This document shows positions 8,394 through 18,342 of a DNA stretch of 64,000 bases, one piece after another. The stretch's first letter is position 1. Each line of letters begins with the position of its first letter. The notes under the pieces were generated by a model, which was not told the DNA's origin, ran no database searches, and worked only from the letters and a program-made list of their open reading frames with translations. The translations under genes were made by a program, and so were the position numbers. This DNA comes from Eubacteriaceae bacterium UBA6119. Its GTDB lineage: Bacteria > Bacillota > Clostridia > Eubacteriales > UBA1433. The stretch lies in the NCBI GenBank assembly GCA_002423395.1, contig DIVZ01000003.1:62001-126000 (forward strand). The letters are read 5' to 3'.

Positions 8394-9770
8394 ATGAAAT
8401 TCAGTGATGATACAATTGCGGCTATATCTACTGCAACGGGTAATTCGGGCATTTCTATTATAAGAATAAGCGGAAAAAACGCTTATGATATAGCGCAGAA
8501 AATATACAAAGGCAAAAACATTAGTTTTTCGGATATTAAAAACAAAACAATAAGATACGGTCATATAATCGATGTTGTTTCGGGAAATATTATTGATGAA
8601 GTGCTTATAAGCAGAATGGATGCGCCTAACACTTACACAGGGGAAAACGTAGTTGAAATAAACGCGCACGGAGGCGCAACTGTTGCAGGGAAGGTTCTTA
8701 AAACAACGCTTGACGCAGGGGCAAGGCTTGCAAATCCCGGTGAGTTTACAAAACGAGCTTTTTTAAATTCGCGCATAGACTTAATTCAGGCTGAAGCCGT
8801 CATGGACATCATAAACGCTAAAACCGACTATTCACTAAGCGCCGCGCAGGAAAGACTGACAGGGCATTTGTCAGAAAATATCAACAGCATAAAAAATATT
8901 CTATTAGACGCGCTGTCTTATATCGGGGTCGGCATCGAATACCCGGAATATGATATTGAAGAGACGGAGCAGGAAAATATTTTAAGTTTACTTAATAACG
9001 CTTGTGATAAATTAAATAAGCTTTATAACAGTTATAAAAAAGGTCAGATTTTAAATGAAGGTCTTAAAGTGGCAATAGTGGGCAAGCCCAATGTGGGTAA
9101 ATCGCTGCTGTTAAATGATCTCACAAATTCCGACCGTTCAATTGTTACTGATATACCCGGCACTACAAGAGATATTGTAAGCGAGATGATAAATATCGGC
9201 GGCATACCGATAAAAATAATTGACACGGCAGGAATAAGGCAGTCAGAAAATAAAGTAGAACAGATAGGAATATCAAGAAGCATTGATGCCATAGAAAAAG
9301 CGCAGGTTGTAATTTTCGTTTTGGATATAAGCCGAAAATGGGATAAGGAAGACGAAGAAATTCTTTCATTATTAAAGCATAAAGATACTATTTATGTAGC
9401 AAATAAAAATGACTTAAAATCAGATGAGGAAATAATTAAAAGGCTTAAAGACTATGATATAATTTATATATCGGCGCTTACAAAAGATGGCATAGAAAAA
9501 GTAGAAGAAAAAATAAAAGAATTTTCAGGCTTAAAAGCCGAAGATGTTATAAATGAAGCTATTGTAGCAAATGTGCGTCATGAGAATTTAATAAAAAACG
9601 CTCTTATAAGTCTTAAAAGCGCAATTGACGGCATTGGGAATAATACGGTTATAGATATGGCTGAAATAGACATAAAGGATTGCCTGGATTGTATTTATGA
9701 AATAACGGGACAGGCTATAGACGATGACATTATAGACAGGATATTTGCAAACTTTTGTTTAGGCAAATAA
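8394..9770 (+). CDS. mnmE: tRNA modification GTPase MnmE (TrmE)
   Basis: 458 residues. With MnmG it adds (carboxymethyl)aminomethyl groups to the wobble uridine of several tRNAs. The N-terminal tetrahydrofolate-binding domain is at 1-120 (DDTIAAISTATGNSGISIIR). Helical segments flank the G domain at about 215-375, with GKPNVGKS (G1), GTTRDIV (G2), DTAGIR (G3) and NKNDL (G4). The C-terminal FCLGK carries the catalytic Cys. Length is normal. mnmG starts 13 bases downstream. Confidence 0.97.
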   Translation: MKFSDDTIAAISTATGNSGISIIRISGKNAYDIAQKIYKGKNISFSDIKNKTIRYGHIIDVVSGNIIDEVLISRMDAPNTYTGENVVEINAHGGATVAGKVLKTTLDAGARLANPGEFTKRAFLNSRIDLIQAEAVMDIINAKTDYSLSAAQERLTGHLSENINSIKNILLDALSYIGVGIEYPEYDIEETEQENILSLLNNACDKLNKLYNSYKKGQILNEGLKVAIVGKPNVGKSLLLNDLTNSDRSIVTDIPGTTRDIVSEMINIGGIPIKIIDTAGIRQSENKVEQIGISRSIDAIEKAQVVIFVLDISRKWDKEDEEILSLLKHKDTIYVANKNDLKSDEEIIKRLKDYDIIYISALTKDGIEKVEEKIKEFSGLKAEDVINEAIVANVRHENLIKNALISLKSAIDGIGNNTVIDMAEIDIKDCLDCIYEITGQAIDDDIIDRIFANFCLGK

Positions 9771-9783
9771 TAAGGTAATTAAA

Positions 9784-11664
9784 ATGATATATAAAGCTGG
9801 AATATATGATGTAGCGGTAATAGGAGCGGGGCACGCAGGGTGCGAAGCGGCTCTGGCGTGCGCGAGAAAAAACAAAAAAACATTACTGCTTACAATAAAT
9901 TTAGATGCGCTTGCAATGATGCCGTGCAACCCGTCCATAGGCGGCACGGGCAAAGGTCATTTGGTGCGGGAAATAGACGCCCTCGGCGGCGAAATGGGCA
10001 AAAATATCGACAAAACTTTTATTCAGAACAGAATGCTCAACACAAAAAAAGGTCATGCCGTACGGTCATTAAGAGCGCAGGCAGACAAAAAAAAATACCA
10101 AGCCGCCATGAAATATACAATCGAAAATCAGCAAAACCTTGATTTGGTTCAGCATGAAATACTAAGCATTGATGTTAAAGATAATGTTATATGTGGTATA
10201 ACAACAAAGTCGGGGTTGTATTACGAAGTAAAAGCAGTCATAATCGCTACCGGCACTTACATGGAAGGCAAAATTATAATCGGGGATTTTTCTTACCAAG
10301 GCGGACCCAGCGGAATACACGCATCCGTAGGGCTTTCAGATAATTTGAAAGCGCTGGGTTTTGATATAATAAGACTTAAGACAGGCACGCCTGCGAGAGT
10401 GAATAAAAGAAGCGTTGACTTTTCTAAAATGACGCGCCAGGACGGAGACGAGAAAATTGAAGCGTTTTCTTTTGAAAACAGCTTTGAAGAAGTTGTGCAA
10501 CATCCGTGCTATCTAACATATACGAATGAGAAAACTCATGAAGTCATAAGAGCTAACCTTCATCGGTCTCCTTTGTTCGGAGGTGCGATAGAAGGCAGAG
10601 GCCCCAGATACTGCCCGAGCATTGAGGATAAGGTAGTAAGGTTTGCCGATAAGGACAAACACCAGCTTTTTATTGAACCGGAAGGCCTTGATACTAACGA
10701 GCTGTATGTTCAGGGAATGTCATCTTCTCTTCCCGAAGATGTGCAGATAAAAATGCTAAGAACAATAGCAGGGCTTGAAAACGTGGAAATTATGAGAAGC
10801 GCTTACGCTATTGAGTACGACGCTATAGACCCTATACAGTTAAAGCCTACACTTGAAACAAAGTTAATAAAAGGTCTGTATATGGCAGGGCAGATAAACG
10901 GCACATCGGGTTATGAAGAAGCTGCGGCGCAGGGCATAATAGCGGGCATAAACGCGGCAAATTATATAGACGATAAAGAACCGTTAATTTTAAAAAGAAG
11001 CGACGGCTATATAGGTGTTTTAATTGATGATATCACTACTAAAGGCACAAACGAGCCGTATAGAATGATGACATCGCGCGTTGAGTACAGGCTGCTCTTG
11101 CGCCAGGATAACGCGGATATGAGGCTTACCCAATTAGGCTACGAGCAAGAACTGATATCAAAAGAAAGATACGCAAGGTTTACAGAAAAGAAAAACGCTA
11201 TAGCCGCTGAAATTCAAAGGCTTAAAACAATAAAAATAAAGCCTGATGAAAATAACAATAAAATATTGGCTCAGTATCAATCATCCCCTATAGCAGAAGG
11301 CATAAGCTTATATGAATTGCTGAAAAGACCCGAAATTACTTTTGAAACGATAAAATTGCTCGATTGTGATTCTAAAAACATTGACAAAAAAGTAAGCGAA
11401 CAGGTGGAAATTGAAATAAAATACGAAGGTTATATTAAAAAACAATCGGAACAGGTCGAAAAATTCCTTCGAATGGAAGAAAAAGCAATTGATGCAAATA
11501 TTGACTATAACGCAATTATTAACCTAAGAATCGAAGCAAGAGAAAAACTAAACAAAATCAGACCATCTTCGCTTGGGCAGGCGTCACGTATCCTAGGCGT
11601 GTCTCCATCCGATATATCGGTGCTGATGATTTACATGGAAAAGATGAAGCAAAAATCAAAATAA
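9784..11664 (+). CDS. mnmG: tRNA uridine-5-carboxymethylaminomethyl modification enzyme MnmG (GidA)
   Basis: 626 residues, the FAD-dependent partner of MnmE. The N-terminal dinucleotide-binding motif DVAVIGAGHAGCEAALACAR is followed by NPSIGGTGKGHLVREIDALGG and the Cys-containing HPCYLTYTNE. YVQGMSSSLPEDVQ and GTSGYEEAAAQG come next, and the helical C-terminal domain ends with RPSSLGQASRILGVSPSDIS. Length is typical. It is in one operon with mnmE (13-base gap) and the parB-like gene (15-base gap). The rsmG (gidB) gene that usually follows is absent here. Confidence 0.97.
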   Translation: MIYKAGIYDVAVIGAGHAGCEAALACARKNKKTLLLTINLDALAMMPCNPSIGGTGKGHLVREIDALGGEMGKNIDKTFIQNRMLNTKKGHAVRSLRAQADKKKYQAAMKYTIENQQNLDLVQHEILSIDVKDNVICGITTKSGLYYEVKAVIIATGTYMEGKIIIGDFSYQGGPSGIHASVGLSDNLKALGFDIIRLKTGTPARVNKRSVDFSKMTRQDGDEKIEAFSFENSFEEVVQHPCYLTYTNEKTHEVIRANLHRSPLFGGAIEGRGPRYCPSIEDKVVRFADKDKHQLFIEPEGLDTNELYVQGMSSSLPEDVQIKMLRTIAGLENVEIMRSAYAIEYDAIDPIQLKPTLETKLIKGLYMAGQINGTSGYEEAAAQGIIAGINAANYIDDKEPLILKRSDGYIGVLIDDITTKGTNEPYRMMTSRVEYRLLLRQDNADMRLTQLGYEQELISKERYARFTEKKNAIAAEIQRLKTIKIKPDENNNKILAQYQSSPIAEGISLYELLKRPEITFETIKLLDCDSKNIDKKVSEQVEIEIKYEGYIKKQSEQVEKFLRMEEKAIDANIDYNAIINLRIEAREKLNKIRPSSLGQASRILGVSPSDISVLMIYMEKMKQKSK

Positions 11665-11679
11665 AGGAAGTAGTAAACT

Positions 11680-12459
11680 ATGAAAACAAAGGCTATCAGA
11701 ACAGAATATATACCCATTGAATGGATTGCGCCGAATAAAAACCAGCCTAGAAAAAATTTTGATGAAGAAAGCCTAAGCGAGCTTGCGGATTCCATAGCGA
11801 AAGTAGGCATAATTCAGCCGCTTACAGTAAAAATGATACAAGGCGGAAAATATGAGCTTATTGCAGGGGAGAGAAGACTTAGAGCGTCGCAAATGGTCGG
11901 ACTTGACAGAGTGCCTTGCATTATAATTGAGGCAAGCGAAGAAGATTCCGCTTTTATAAGCATGATTGAAAATATACAGCGTGAAGACTTAAATTTTGTG
12001 GAAGAAGCAATGGGTTATAAAAAGCTGCTGTCTGCTTATAATTTAACTCAGGACAAGCTTTCAAACATAATAGGCAAGAAACAGTCTACTATTGCCAACA
12101 AGTTAAGAATACTTACGCTTGATGAAAATATTTTGGATTTGCTTAATCAAAACCAGCTTACGGAACGTCACGCAAGGGCGCTGTTGAAACTTCCGACGAA
12201 TGAGAGGCTGCCTGTCGCGAAGAAAATAGTTAAAAAAGGTCTCAATGTACGGCAAACTGAAGAATTGATAGAAACAATGAATATAAAAGACGGGCTTAAT
12301 TCCGTTAAGAGAAGCATAACAAATGTTTTTGATAAACGAATTTATACGAATACTATAAAAAAAGCATATAACGACATCAAAAAAACTGGAGTAAGAGCCA
12401 TATATTCCGAACAGGAAGACGGCGATAATATAACCGTGACAATAGTTATAAGAAAATAG
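11680..12459 (+). CDS. ParB/Noc-family DNA-binding protein
   Basis: 259 residues. The N-terminal CTP-binding ParB fold has IAPNKNQPRKNFDEESLSEL and the GERRLRA motif (about residues 66-72), then ENIQREDLN (about 96-104). The central helix-turn-helix is around residues 117-140 (LTQDKLSNIIGKKQSTIANK). The short basic C-terminal part probably dimerises. The position just after mnmG fits Noc or Spo0J, which act in nucleoid occlusion or chromosome segregation. No parA (soj) gene and no rsmG is adjacent, so Noc versus ParB cannot be decided by context. I saw no full parS palindrome in the window. Confidence 0.9.
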   Translation: MKTKAIRTEYIPIEWIAPNKNQPRKNFDEESLSELADSIAKVGIIQPLTVKMIQGGKYELIAGERRLRASQMVGLDRVPCIIIEASEEDSAFISMIENIQREDLNFVEEAMGYKKLLSAYNLTQDKLSNIIGKKQSTIANKLRILTLDENILDLLNQNQLTERHARALLKLPTNERLPVAKKIVKKGLNVRQTEELIETMNIKDGLNSVKRSITNVFDKRIYTNTIKKAYNDIKKTGVRAIYSEQEDGDNITVTIVIRK

Positions 12460-12486
12460 TCGATAAAAAAATTAAATTCTTAAGTA

Positions 12487-12515
12487 TTGACAACATTTAA
12501 AATTTATTAGATAAT
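12487..12515 (+). promoter_or_regulatory. ileS T-box promoter
   Basis: TTGACA at 12487-12492, 17 bases, GATAAT at 12510-12515. It lies directly upstream of the T-box leader, so transcription should begin near 12522. Confidence 0.7.
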
Positions 12516-12521
12516 ATCAGT

Positions 12522-12758
12522 TAATATTTTATATGATAATGACGGGAACGTGTTAATTTAACATATTAAAGAGAAGCGGGCAAGGTGAGAGCCGCAAATA
12601 TAATAAATTAACTGTATCAACCCAAAATCAAGAACCTGAAATTTTTTAAGGCGTCTCGCTTATAAGCGTTATATTATACAAAGAGGGCAAACAAATTAAT
12701 TTGCCAATTTGGGTGGTACCGCGGTTATTAATCGTCCCATTGGGGGACGATTTTTTTA
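12522..12758 (+). promoter_or_regulatory. T-box riboswitch of ileS
   Basis: A leader of about 235 bases. It carries the apical stem I element GGTGAGAGCC (about 12584-12593), the conserved T-box GGGTGGTACCGCGG (12711-12724), and a terminator hairpin ATCGTCCC / GGGACGAT followed by T's (12730-12757). Uncharged tRNA binding the specifier loop and T-box would stabilise the antiterminator and allow read-through into ileS. Isoleucine specificity is inferred from the downstream gene; ATC triplets at 12616 and 12627 are candidate specifiers, not resolved here. Confidence 0.93.
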
Positions 12759-12786
12759 TTGCTAAAAAATAAAACAGGAGAGAGAA

Positions 12787-15700
12787 ATGGTATTTAAAAC
12801 ACTGACTTCAAATACTACTGAAAACGAACAGAATTTAATCAAATACTGGAAAGAAATTGATATTCTAAACGCAAGCATAGAAAACAGGGCAGGAAAACAA
12901 AACTATGTATTTTATGAAGGGCCGCCTACAGCAAACGGCAATCCCGGAATACATCACGTATTGGCAAGAACCATAAAAGACGGCATATGCAAATACCATG
13001 TTATGAAAGGCCAAAGAGTTGTTAGAAAAGCGGGATGGGATACGCACGGGCTTCCCGTTGAGATTGAAGTTGAAAAACAGCTTAATCTTAAAAACAAAAC
13101 AGAAATTGAAGCGTATGGCATTGCGAAGTTCAACGAAAAATGCAAAGAATCGGTTTTTTCTTACGAATCGCGCTGGAGAGAAATGACGACTCGCATGGGA
13201 CACTTTATTGACATGGATAATCCGTTTATTACGCTTAAAAATGATTATATTGAAAGCGTATGGTGGAGTTTAAATAAATTTTTCAACGAAGGCTACATGT
13301 ATGAAGGTCATAAAATAATGCCTTACTGTTCCAGATGCGGCACAGGCCTTGCCTCTCACGAAGTATCGCTTGGTTACGCGGAAATAAAAACCGATACGGT
13401 AATAGTGCCTATGAAACGCAAAGGAACAGATAACGAGTATTTCCTCGCCTGGACAACTACGCCGTGGACGCTTATATCCAATGTGGCTTTAACGGTTCAT
13501 CCCGAAGCTGTTTATGTTAAGTTAAAAAGTAAAGACAACATATTCTACTGCGCGAAATCGCTAGCAGGCAGCCTTTTTGACGAATATGAAGTATTAGAGG
13601 AAATGAAAGGCAGCGCCCTTGAATATATGGAGTATGAACAGTTAATACCGTTCGTACAAGTGCCGCAAGGCAAAAAAGCGTTCTTTGTAACGTGCGCTGA
13701 TTATGTAACGACAGAAGACGGAACAGGCATAGTTCACTGCGCCCCCGCGTTCGGAGACGAGGACTATCAAACTGGGCTTAAATACAATCTTCCCGTTCTT
13801 CAGCCCGTCAATGAAAGCGGATTGTTTAGCACTACTCCGTGGGAAGGCAAGTTTGTAATAGACGCCGACAAGGACATTATAGAATATCTTAAAAAAGAAG
13901 GAAAACTGTTTAAAAAACAGAGAATGGCGCACAATTATCCGCACTGCTGGAGATGCAGAACGCCGCTTTTGTATTACGCAAAATCAAGCTGGTATATAAA
14001 AATGTCGGCGCTCAAAGACATACTCGTAAAAAGCAACAACGAAGTGAACTGGCATCCTCCGTTTGTCGGCGAAAAAAGATTCGGCAACTGGATTGAAAAT
14101 GTAAAAGACTGGGCAATAAGCAGAAACCGTTATTGGGGCACTCCGTTAAATATCTGGAAATGTTCCTGCGGTCATACAACCTCAATTGGTTCGCGCGCGG
14201 AACTAAAAGAAAAAGCTATTGAAGAAATTGATATAAATATAGAACTCCACAGACCGTATGTTGATGATGTTCATCTAAAATGCGAAAAATGCGGAAGCAC
14301 GATGACGCGTGTAAAAGATGTAATAGACTGCTGGTTCGACTCAGGCAGCATGCCGTACGCTCAATATCATTATCCATTTGAAAATGAGGAAATATATAAA
14401 GATCAATATCCTGCGGACTTTATATGCGAAGGCATAGACCAGACAAGGGGATGGTTTTATTCGCTTATAGCTATATCGGTATTTTTAAATAAGGAATCAT
14501 GTTACAAAAATGTTTTGGTCAACGACTTGATACTTGACGTTGAAGGCAGAAAAATGAGCAAGAGCAGAGGCAATACAGTAAATCCTTTTGAAATGTTTGA
14601 CAAATACGGAGCCGACGCTCTAAGATGGTATATGCTTTATGTATCGCCGGTATGGACGCCCACAAAATTTGATGTGGAAGGACTGAAAGAAGTAAAAAGC
14701 AAGTTTTTTGATACGCTTTTAAATGTGTATAATTTCTTTGCGCTTTACGCCAACACGGACGATGTAGACCCCAGAACGTTCTATATCAAACCCCAAGAGC
14801 GAGACGAAATAGACAAATGGATACTTTCTAAATATAACAAATTAGTAAAAGACTGCACAGAAGCTATGGACGGTTATGACATGACAACTACAGTGCGAAA
14901 AATTCAGCAGTTTGTAAATGAAGACTTATCCAACTGGTATATAAGAAGAAACAGAAGAAGATTTTGGGGCAGCGAACTTACCGATGATAAAAAAGCGGTG
15001 TTTAACACAACATTTGAAGTGCTAAAAGGCGTATGCCTGCTGGCGGCTCCATTTGCTCCGTACCTGCCCGAAGCCATATACCGCGCATTAACAAATGATG
15101 TAAGCGTGCATTTGGGCGATTACCCGGTATGCGACAATTCGCTAATTAACGAAAAAATTGAAGAAAGAATGGATTTGGTTCGTTCACTTGTAAGCATAGG
15201 CAGAAGCGCAAGGGAAGACGCGCAGATAAAAGTGCGCCAGCCGCTGTTGGCTATTCACATTGACGGCAGATATAAAGAGCTTATTTCAGATCTTATTCCG
15301 CTAATCAAAGAAGAACTCAATATTCAGGAAGTTAGATTTGAAGATAATTTGTCTGAATTTATGAACTTCTCATTAAAGCCGAACTACAAAACAGCCGGCC
15401 CTGTTTTGGGCTCAAAAGTAAAAGCGCTGGCAGATGTTTTAAATAAGTCTGACGCGAACAAACTTATAGCGGAGCTGAACGAAAAAGGAACTATAGAGGT
15501 AAATGTTTCCGGGGAAATAATTTCTCTAAATAAGGATCTTTTGGACATAAGAATAAACGCAAAAGAAGGCTTTAACGTTCAGATGGAGGACAATTTATTT
15601 GTAATACTCGATACGCATCTTACGAAAGAGCTTATAGAAGAAGGTCTTGCAAGGGAGCTTATATCCAAGGTTCAGCAGTTGCGCAAGAGCAGCGGGTTTG

Positions 15701-15882
15701 AGGTAATGGACAGGATTGATATATTTATCAATTGCCCAGAAGAAGTGCAAAATGCGGTAAAAGTGTATGATGCGTTCATTAAAAAAGAGACTTTGGCGGA
15801 CAACATTAAGTTTACAGATGAAGAATATGAAGCAGTTAACTTAAACGGACATGATTGCAGCGTAAAAGTTATTAAAAAATAG
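12787..15882 (+). CDS. ileS: Isoleucyl-tRNA synthetase, long eukaryote-like (IleRS2-type) form
   Basis: 1031 residues; charges tRNA-Ile. The class I HIGH-type motif is PGIHHVLAR (around residues 56-64) after PPTANGNPG. An editing (CP1) domain carries the TTTPWTL motif (about 222-228), and the KMSKSRGN motif is at about residue 591-598. A C-terminal anticodon-binding domain follows. Length and the HHVLAR variant suit the eukaryote-like type found in many clostridia, a type associated with low mupirocin sensitivity (family knowledge, not tested here). Zinc-type Cys pairs CGRC-like (CSRCG) and CEKCG are visible. It is controlled by the T-box leader upstream and followed by a strong terminator. 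Confidence 0.97.
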   Translation: MVFKTLTSNTTENEQNLIKYWKEIDILNASIENRAGKQNYVFYEGPPTANGNPGIHHVLARTIKDGICKYHVMKGQRVVRKAGWDTHGLPVEIEVEKQLNLKNKTEIEAYGIAKFNEKCKESVFSYESRWREMTTRMGHFIDMDNPFITLKNDYIESVWWSLNKFFNEGYMYEGHKIMPYCSRCGTGLASHEVSLGYAEIKTDTVIVPMKRKGTDNEYFLAWTTTPWTLISNVALTVHPEAVYVKLKSKDNIFYCAKSLAGSLFDEYEVLEEMKGSALEYMEYEQLIPFVQVPQGKKAFFVTCADYVTTEDGTGIVHCAPAFGDEDYQTGLKYNLPVLQPVNESGLFSTTPWEGKFVIDADKDIIEYLKKEGKLFKKQRMAHNYPHCWRCRTPLLYYAKSSWYIKMSALKDILVKSNNEVNWHPPFVGEKRFGNWIENVKDWAISRNRYWGTPLNIWKCSCGHTTSIGSRAELKEKAIEEIDINIELHRPYVDDVHLKCEKCGSTMTRVKDVIDCWFDSGSMPYAQYHYPFENEEIYKDQYPADFICEGIDQTRGWFYSLIAISVFLNKESCYKNVLVNDLILDVEGRKMSKSRGNTVNPFEMFDKYGADALRWYMLYVSPVWTPTKFDVEGLKEVKSKFFDTLLNVYNFFALYANTDDVDPRTFYIKPQERDEIDKWILSKYNKLVKDCTEAMDGYDMTTTVRKIQQFVNEDLSNWYIRRNRRRFWGSELTDDKKAVFNTTFEVLKGVCLLAAPFAPYLPEAIYRALTNDVSVHLGDYPVCDNSLINEKIEERMDLVRSLVSIGRSAREDAQIKVRQPLLAIHIDGRYKELISDLIPLIKEELNIQEVRFEDNLSEFMNFSLKPNYKTAGPVLGSKVKALADVLNKSDANKLIAELNEKGTIEVNVSGEIISLNKDLLDIRINAKEGFNVQMEDNLFVILDTHLTKELIEEGLARELISKVQQLRKSSGFEVMDRIDIFINCPEEVQNAVKVYDAFIKKETLADNIKFTDEEYEAVNLNGHDCSVKVIKK

Positions 15883-15900
15883 AAGGGTTATTTATATAAA

Positions 15901-15928
15901 AAAAGCAGGATGCGTCCTGCTTTTTTTA
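15901..15928 (+). terminator. ileS terminator
   Basis: Hairpin AAAAGCAGGA / TCCTGCTTTT with a TGCG loop, followed by T's, 18 bases after the ileS stop. Confidence 0.9.
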
Positions 15929-16017
15929 TTTGTTACTTCTTTAATAATATGATATATTTGAATTGAAAATTATATATATAACAATAAATAATTTAAATAA
16001 GGTAGTTAAGGTAAAGT

Positions 16018-16782
16018 ATGAAGAAGAAAATATTATATGAAATTGCTTTCTCAGTTTTATCAGTCATAGCCGTCACTATCGCAGTATTGGATATTTCAGA
16101 AAAAATATCGCTTACAAAAGACAGCATATACTTTTATATCGATTTAAGCATAACGATTATTTTTATAGTTGATTATTTTATCAGGCTTATTTTATCAGAA
16201 AATAAAAAGACATTTGTAAAGCAAAATATCCCCGACTTAATTGCAATGATTCCGTTTAACGCTTTAAAAGTATTCAGATTAGTAAAAATTCTAAAGATTA
16301 TTAAAATTTTTAAGTTTGTCAGACTATTCTCAGTAAGCGCTAAATTTTATAAAAGCGCAAAAAGGTTTTTACATACTAACGGGTTAATTTATATCTTGTT
16401 TTTTACATTAATTATAATTCTATTTGGAGCTGTAGGAATATATTTTACAGAAAAAAATATAACTGTAGATTCTTTGCCGGATGCTGTATGGTGGAGCTTT
16501 GTTACGGCAACAACTGTTGGATATGGTGATATATCACCCTCGACTGCAATCGGGCGAATAATAGCCGTTATTTTAATGCTTGCAGGCATAGGTGCGATAG
16601 GGATGCTCACAGGCACAATAGCGACTTATTTTATATCAAAAAGGACTATGGTAAATGAATCTAATCCAATTGCTCAAAGTATTATGAAATCAACCGATTT
16701 AACGGATGAGGAAAAAGAAAAAGTAATTGATTATATAAAATATATTAAATATTTATCTGAAGAGCAAAATAATAACGCTTAA
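16018..16782 (+). CDS. Voltage-gated-type potassium channel (6 TM, TVGYGD filter)
   Basis: 254 residues. Six hydrophobic segments: S1 (about 7-25), S2 (about 38-58), S3 (about 70-85), an S4-like segment with spaced basic residues (FRLVKILKIIKIFKFVRLF), S5 (about 120-142), and a pore loop with TTVGYGDISP (about 163-172), then S6. The selectivity filter marks K+ conduction. The short cytoplasmic C-terminal tail has no RCK domain. It is a single-gene unit between two terminators. Confidence 0.9.
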   Translation: MKKKILYEIAFSVLSVIAVTIAVLDISEKISLTKDSIYFYIDLSITIIFIVDYFIRLILSENKKTFVKQNIPDLIAMIPFNALKVFRLVKILKIIKIFKFVRLFSVSAKFYKSAKRFLHTNGLIYILFFTLIIILFGAVGIYFTEKNITVDSLPDAVWWSFVTATTVGYGDISPSTAIGRIIAVILMLAGIGAIGMLTGTIATYFISKRTMVNESNPIAQSIMKSTDLTDEEKEKVIDYIKYIKYLSEEQNNNA

Positions 16783-16790
16783 AATAACAA

Positions 16791-16821
16791 CGACCTGATA
16801 CAATGTATCAGGTCGGTTTTT
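16791..16821. terminator. Bidirectional terminator between K+ channel and prsA-like genes
   Basis: Hairpin CGACCTGATACA / TATCAGGTCGG followed by TTTT on the + strand. It serves the convergent ends of the two neighbouring genes. Confidence 0.8.
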
Positions 16822-16845
16822 ATGCTTTAATTACTATTTAACTAC

Positions 16846-18303
16846 CTATTTAACTCTGCTTGGGTATATTTTAATATTATACGAACCGTACAAATAACTT
16901 ACATATACATCATACGCTGTCTTTATCGTTTTCGGGGTTTTCACTTTTGCCTTTATTTTCTTAGCTTCTTTCTTAGCTAATTGTTCTGTCTGATATTCCG
17001 ATTTAAGCGCTGATGTTATAGTCGCTTTTTCGGCCTCAAGCGAAGGCGCCGCGTATGCGTAAATTACATGATAGCCGTACTCGCTCTGAACAACACCGCT
17101 TACCTCGCCGACAGAAAGCTTAAACGCCGCGTCCGCGAATTCCGTTACCATTTCCGTTTTTGCAAAACGTCCCAAATCAGCCGCTTCCGTTACACCGTCT
17201 TTATCTTTGTATTCCGCCATCAGCGTATCAAAATTTTCTCCCGCTTTTGCTCTTTGGGCGCATGTTTCCGCCATGGTCTTATTGTCTTCTGAGAACAATA
17301 TATGTTTGGCATACATATATTTGCCTGATATTATAGCTGTGTTTTCGTCATAATAATTTTGAATTTCTTTATCTGTTGGAGTATAATCCGAAATCTCCGT
17401 TTTTAAAGCAGTTTCTACTTTGTTTTTAGCAGCAAGCATTTTGGCGTTTTCTTTTGAATATTTTTCCCATGCGTCATAGGTAAGCAAATTCTGCTTTAAC
17501 ATAGTTTCTTTATCCGCTTTCGTGGGAGCGAAATAATTCATATATAAAGTAACCGTCGCTAATTGCGCGTTAATTTCATCTTCAGTTATTTCAATACCCT
17601 GTTTTGTTGCGTAATTGTAAAAAGCTTCAAGCTGTGCGTAATTTGTAATTACTTCTTTATAAAATGTCTGCATTTCTTCATCCGTTGAAGGTGTGCTTTG
17701 TCCTGTTATATACTGCGTTATATATTCCTGCATAACGTAATATAAAAACTTTTCCATCGGCAAGTCATTTTTATTAACGGTTGCGACTTTATAATTAATC
17801 AGGCTCTGATCGGCTGACATAATAGTAAAGAAATCTTCTTCAAGCGCGTTTGTATAGGACAGCTTTTTATAATAGTCGTTTAAAAACGCTTCAAAATCCG
17901 CTTTAGTTGTATTGTGTTCAGTAAAGAAAGCGTCCAGTTTATCAGCTCCGACTGTTTGCGTTATATAGTCCATGGCGTTTTTAACGTTGGTCTGATATAC
18001 CGAGTCAGCAACCTTATATCCTCTCGCTAACGCGTCAATATATTCCGCCTGTACTTCTGTATAATTTGTAAGAATTTCTTCTTTAAAATCCTTTAAGTCG
18101 TTTCCTGTAGGCATCGACTCATCGTTTACTGCATACACTATTTCATAGTAATTATAATATTTATCAAATTCCGCTTTTGTAATATTTGTACCGTTTACTG
18201 TAGCGACAACCCTGCCGGATGCTTTTTCTTCATTGAGCTGAGCGCAAGAAGTAAAAGTAAACAGTAAAACGAATATTAGTATTAAAGTTACAAACTTCTT
18301 CAT
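16846..18303 (-). CDS. PrsA-like peptidyl-prolyl isomerase lipoprotein
   Basis: 485 residues. A lipoprotein signal peptide ends in the lipobox FTSC (Cys about 20). A SurA/PrsA-type chaperone region begins RVVATVNGTNITKAEFDKYY. A parvulin (PPIC) domain is at about residues 330-425, with KYMYAKHILF, ADLGRFAKTEMVTEFADAAFKL and GVVQSEYGYHVIYA. It should be anchored on the outer face of the membrane and help fold exported proteins. It lies 39 bases downstream of mfd on the same strand, so it is probably in the pth-mfd operon, a common clostridial order. The chaperone part is long, and Asn/Ser/Thr-rich segments occur between the domains. Confidence 0.9.
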   Translation of the reverse strand: MKKFVTLILIFVLLFTFTSCAQLNEEKASGRVVATVNGTNITKAEFDKYYNYYEIVYAVNDESMPTGNDLKDFKEEILTNYTEVQAEYIDALARGYKVADSVYQTNVKNAMDYITQTVGADKLDAFFTEHNTTKADFEAFLNDYYKKLSYTNALEEDFFTIMSADQSLINYKVATVNKNDLPMEKFLYYVMQEYITQYITGQSTPSTDEEMQTFYKEVITNYAQLEAFYNYATKQGIEITEDEINAQLATVTLYMNYFAPTKADKETMLKQNLLTYDAWEKYSKENAKMLAAKNKVETALKTEISDYTPTDKEIQNYYDENTAIISGKYMYAKHILFSEDNKTMAETCAQRAKAGENFDTLMAEYKDKDGVTEAADLGRFAKTEMVTEFADAAFKLSVGEVSGVVQSEYGYHVIYAYAAPSLEAEKATITSALKSEYQTEQLAKKEAKKIKAKVKTPKTIKTAYDVYVSYLYGSYNIKIYPSRVK

Positions 18304-18342
18304 TTATCCAATCCTTTCAGTTTATCTATTTAATTATATAGT

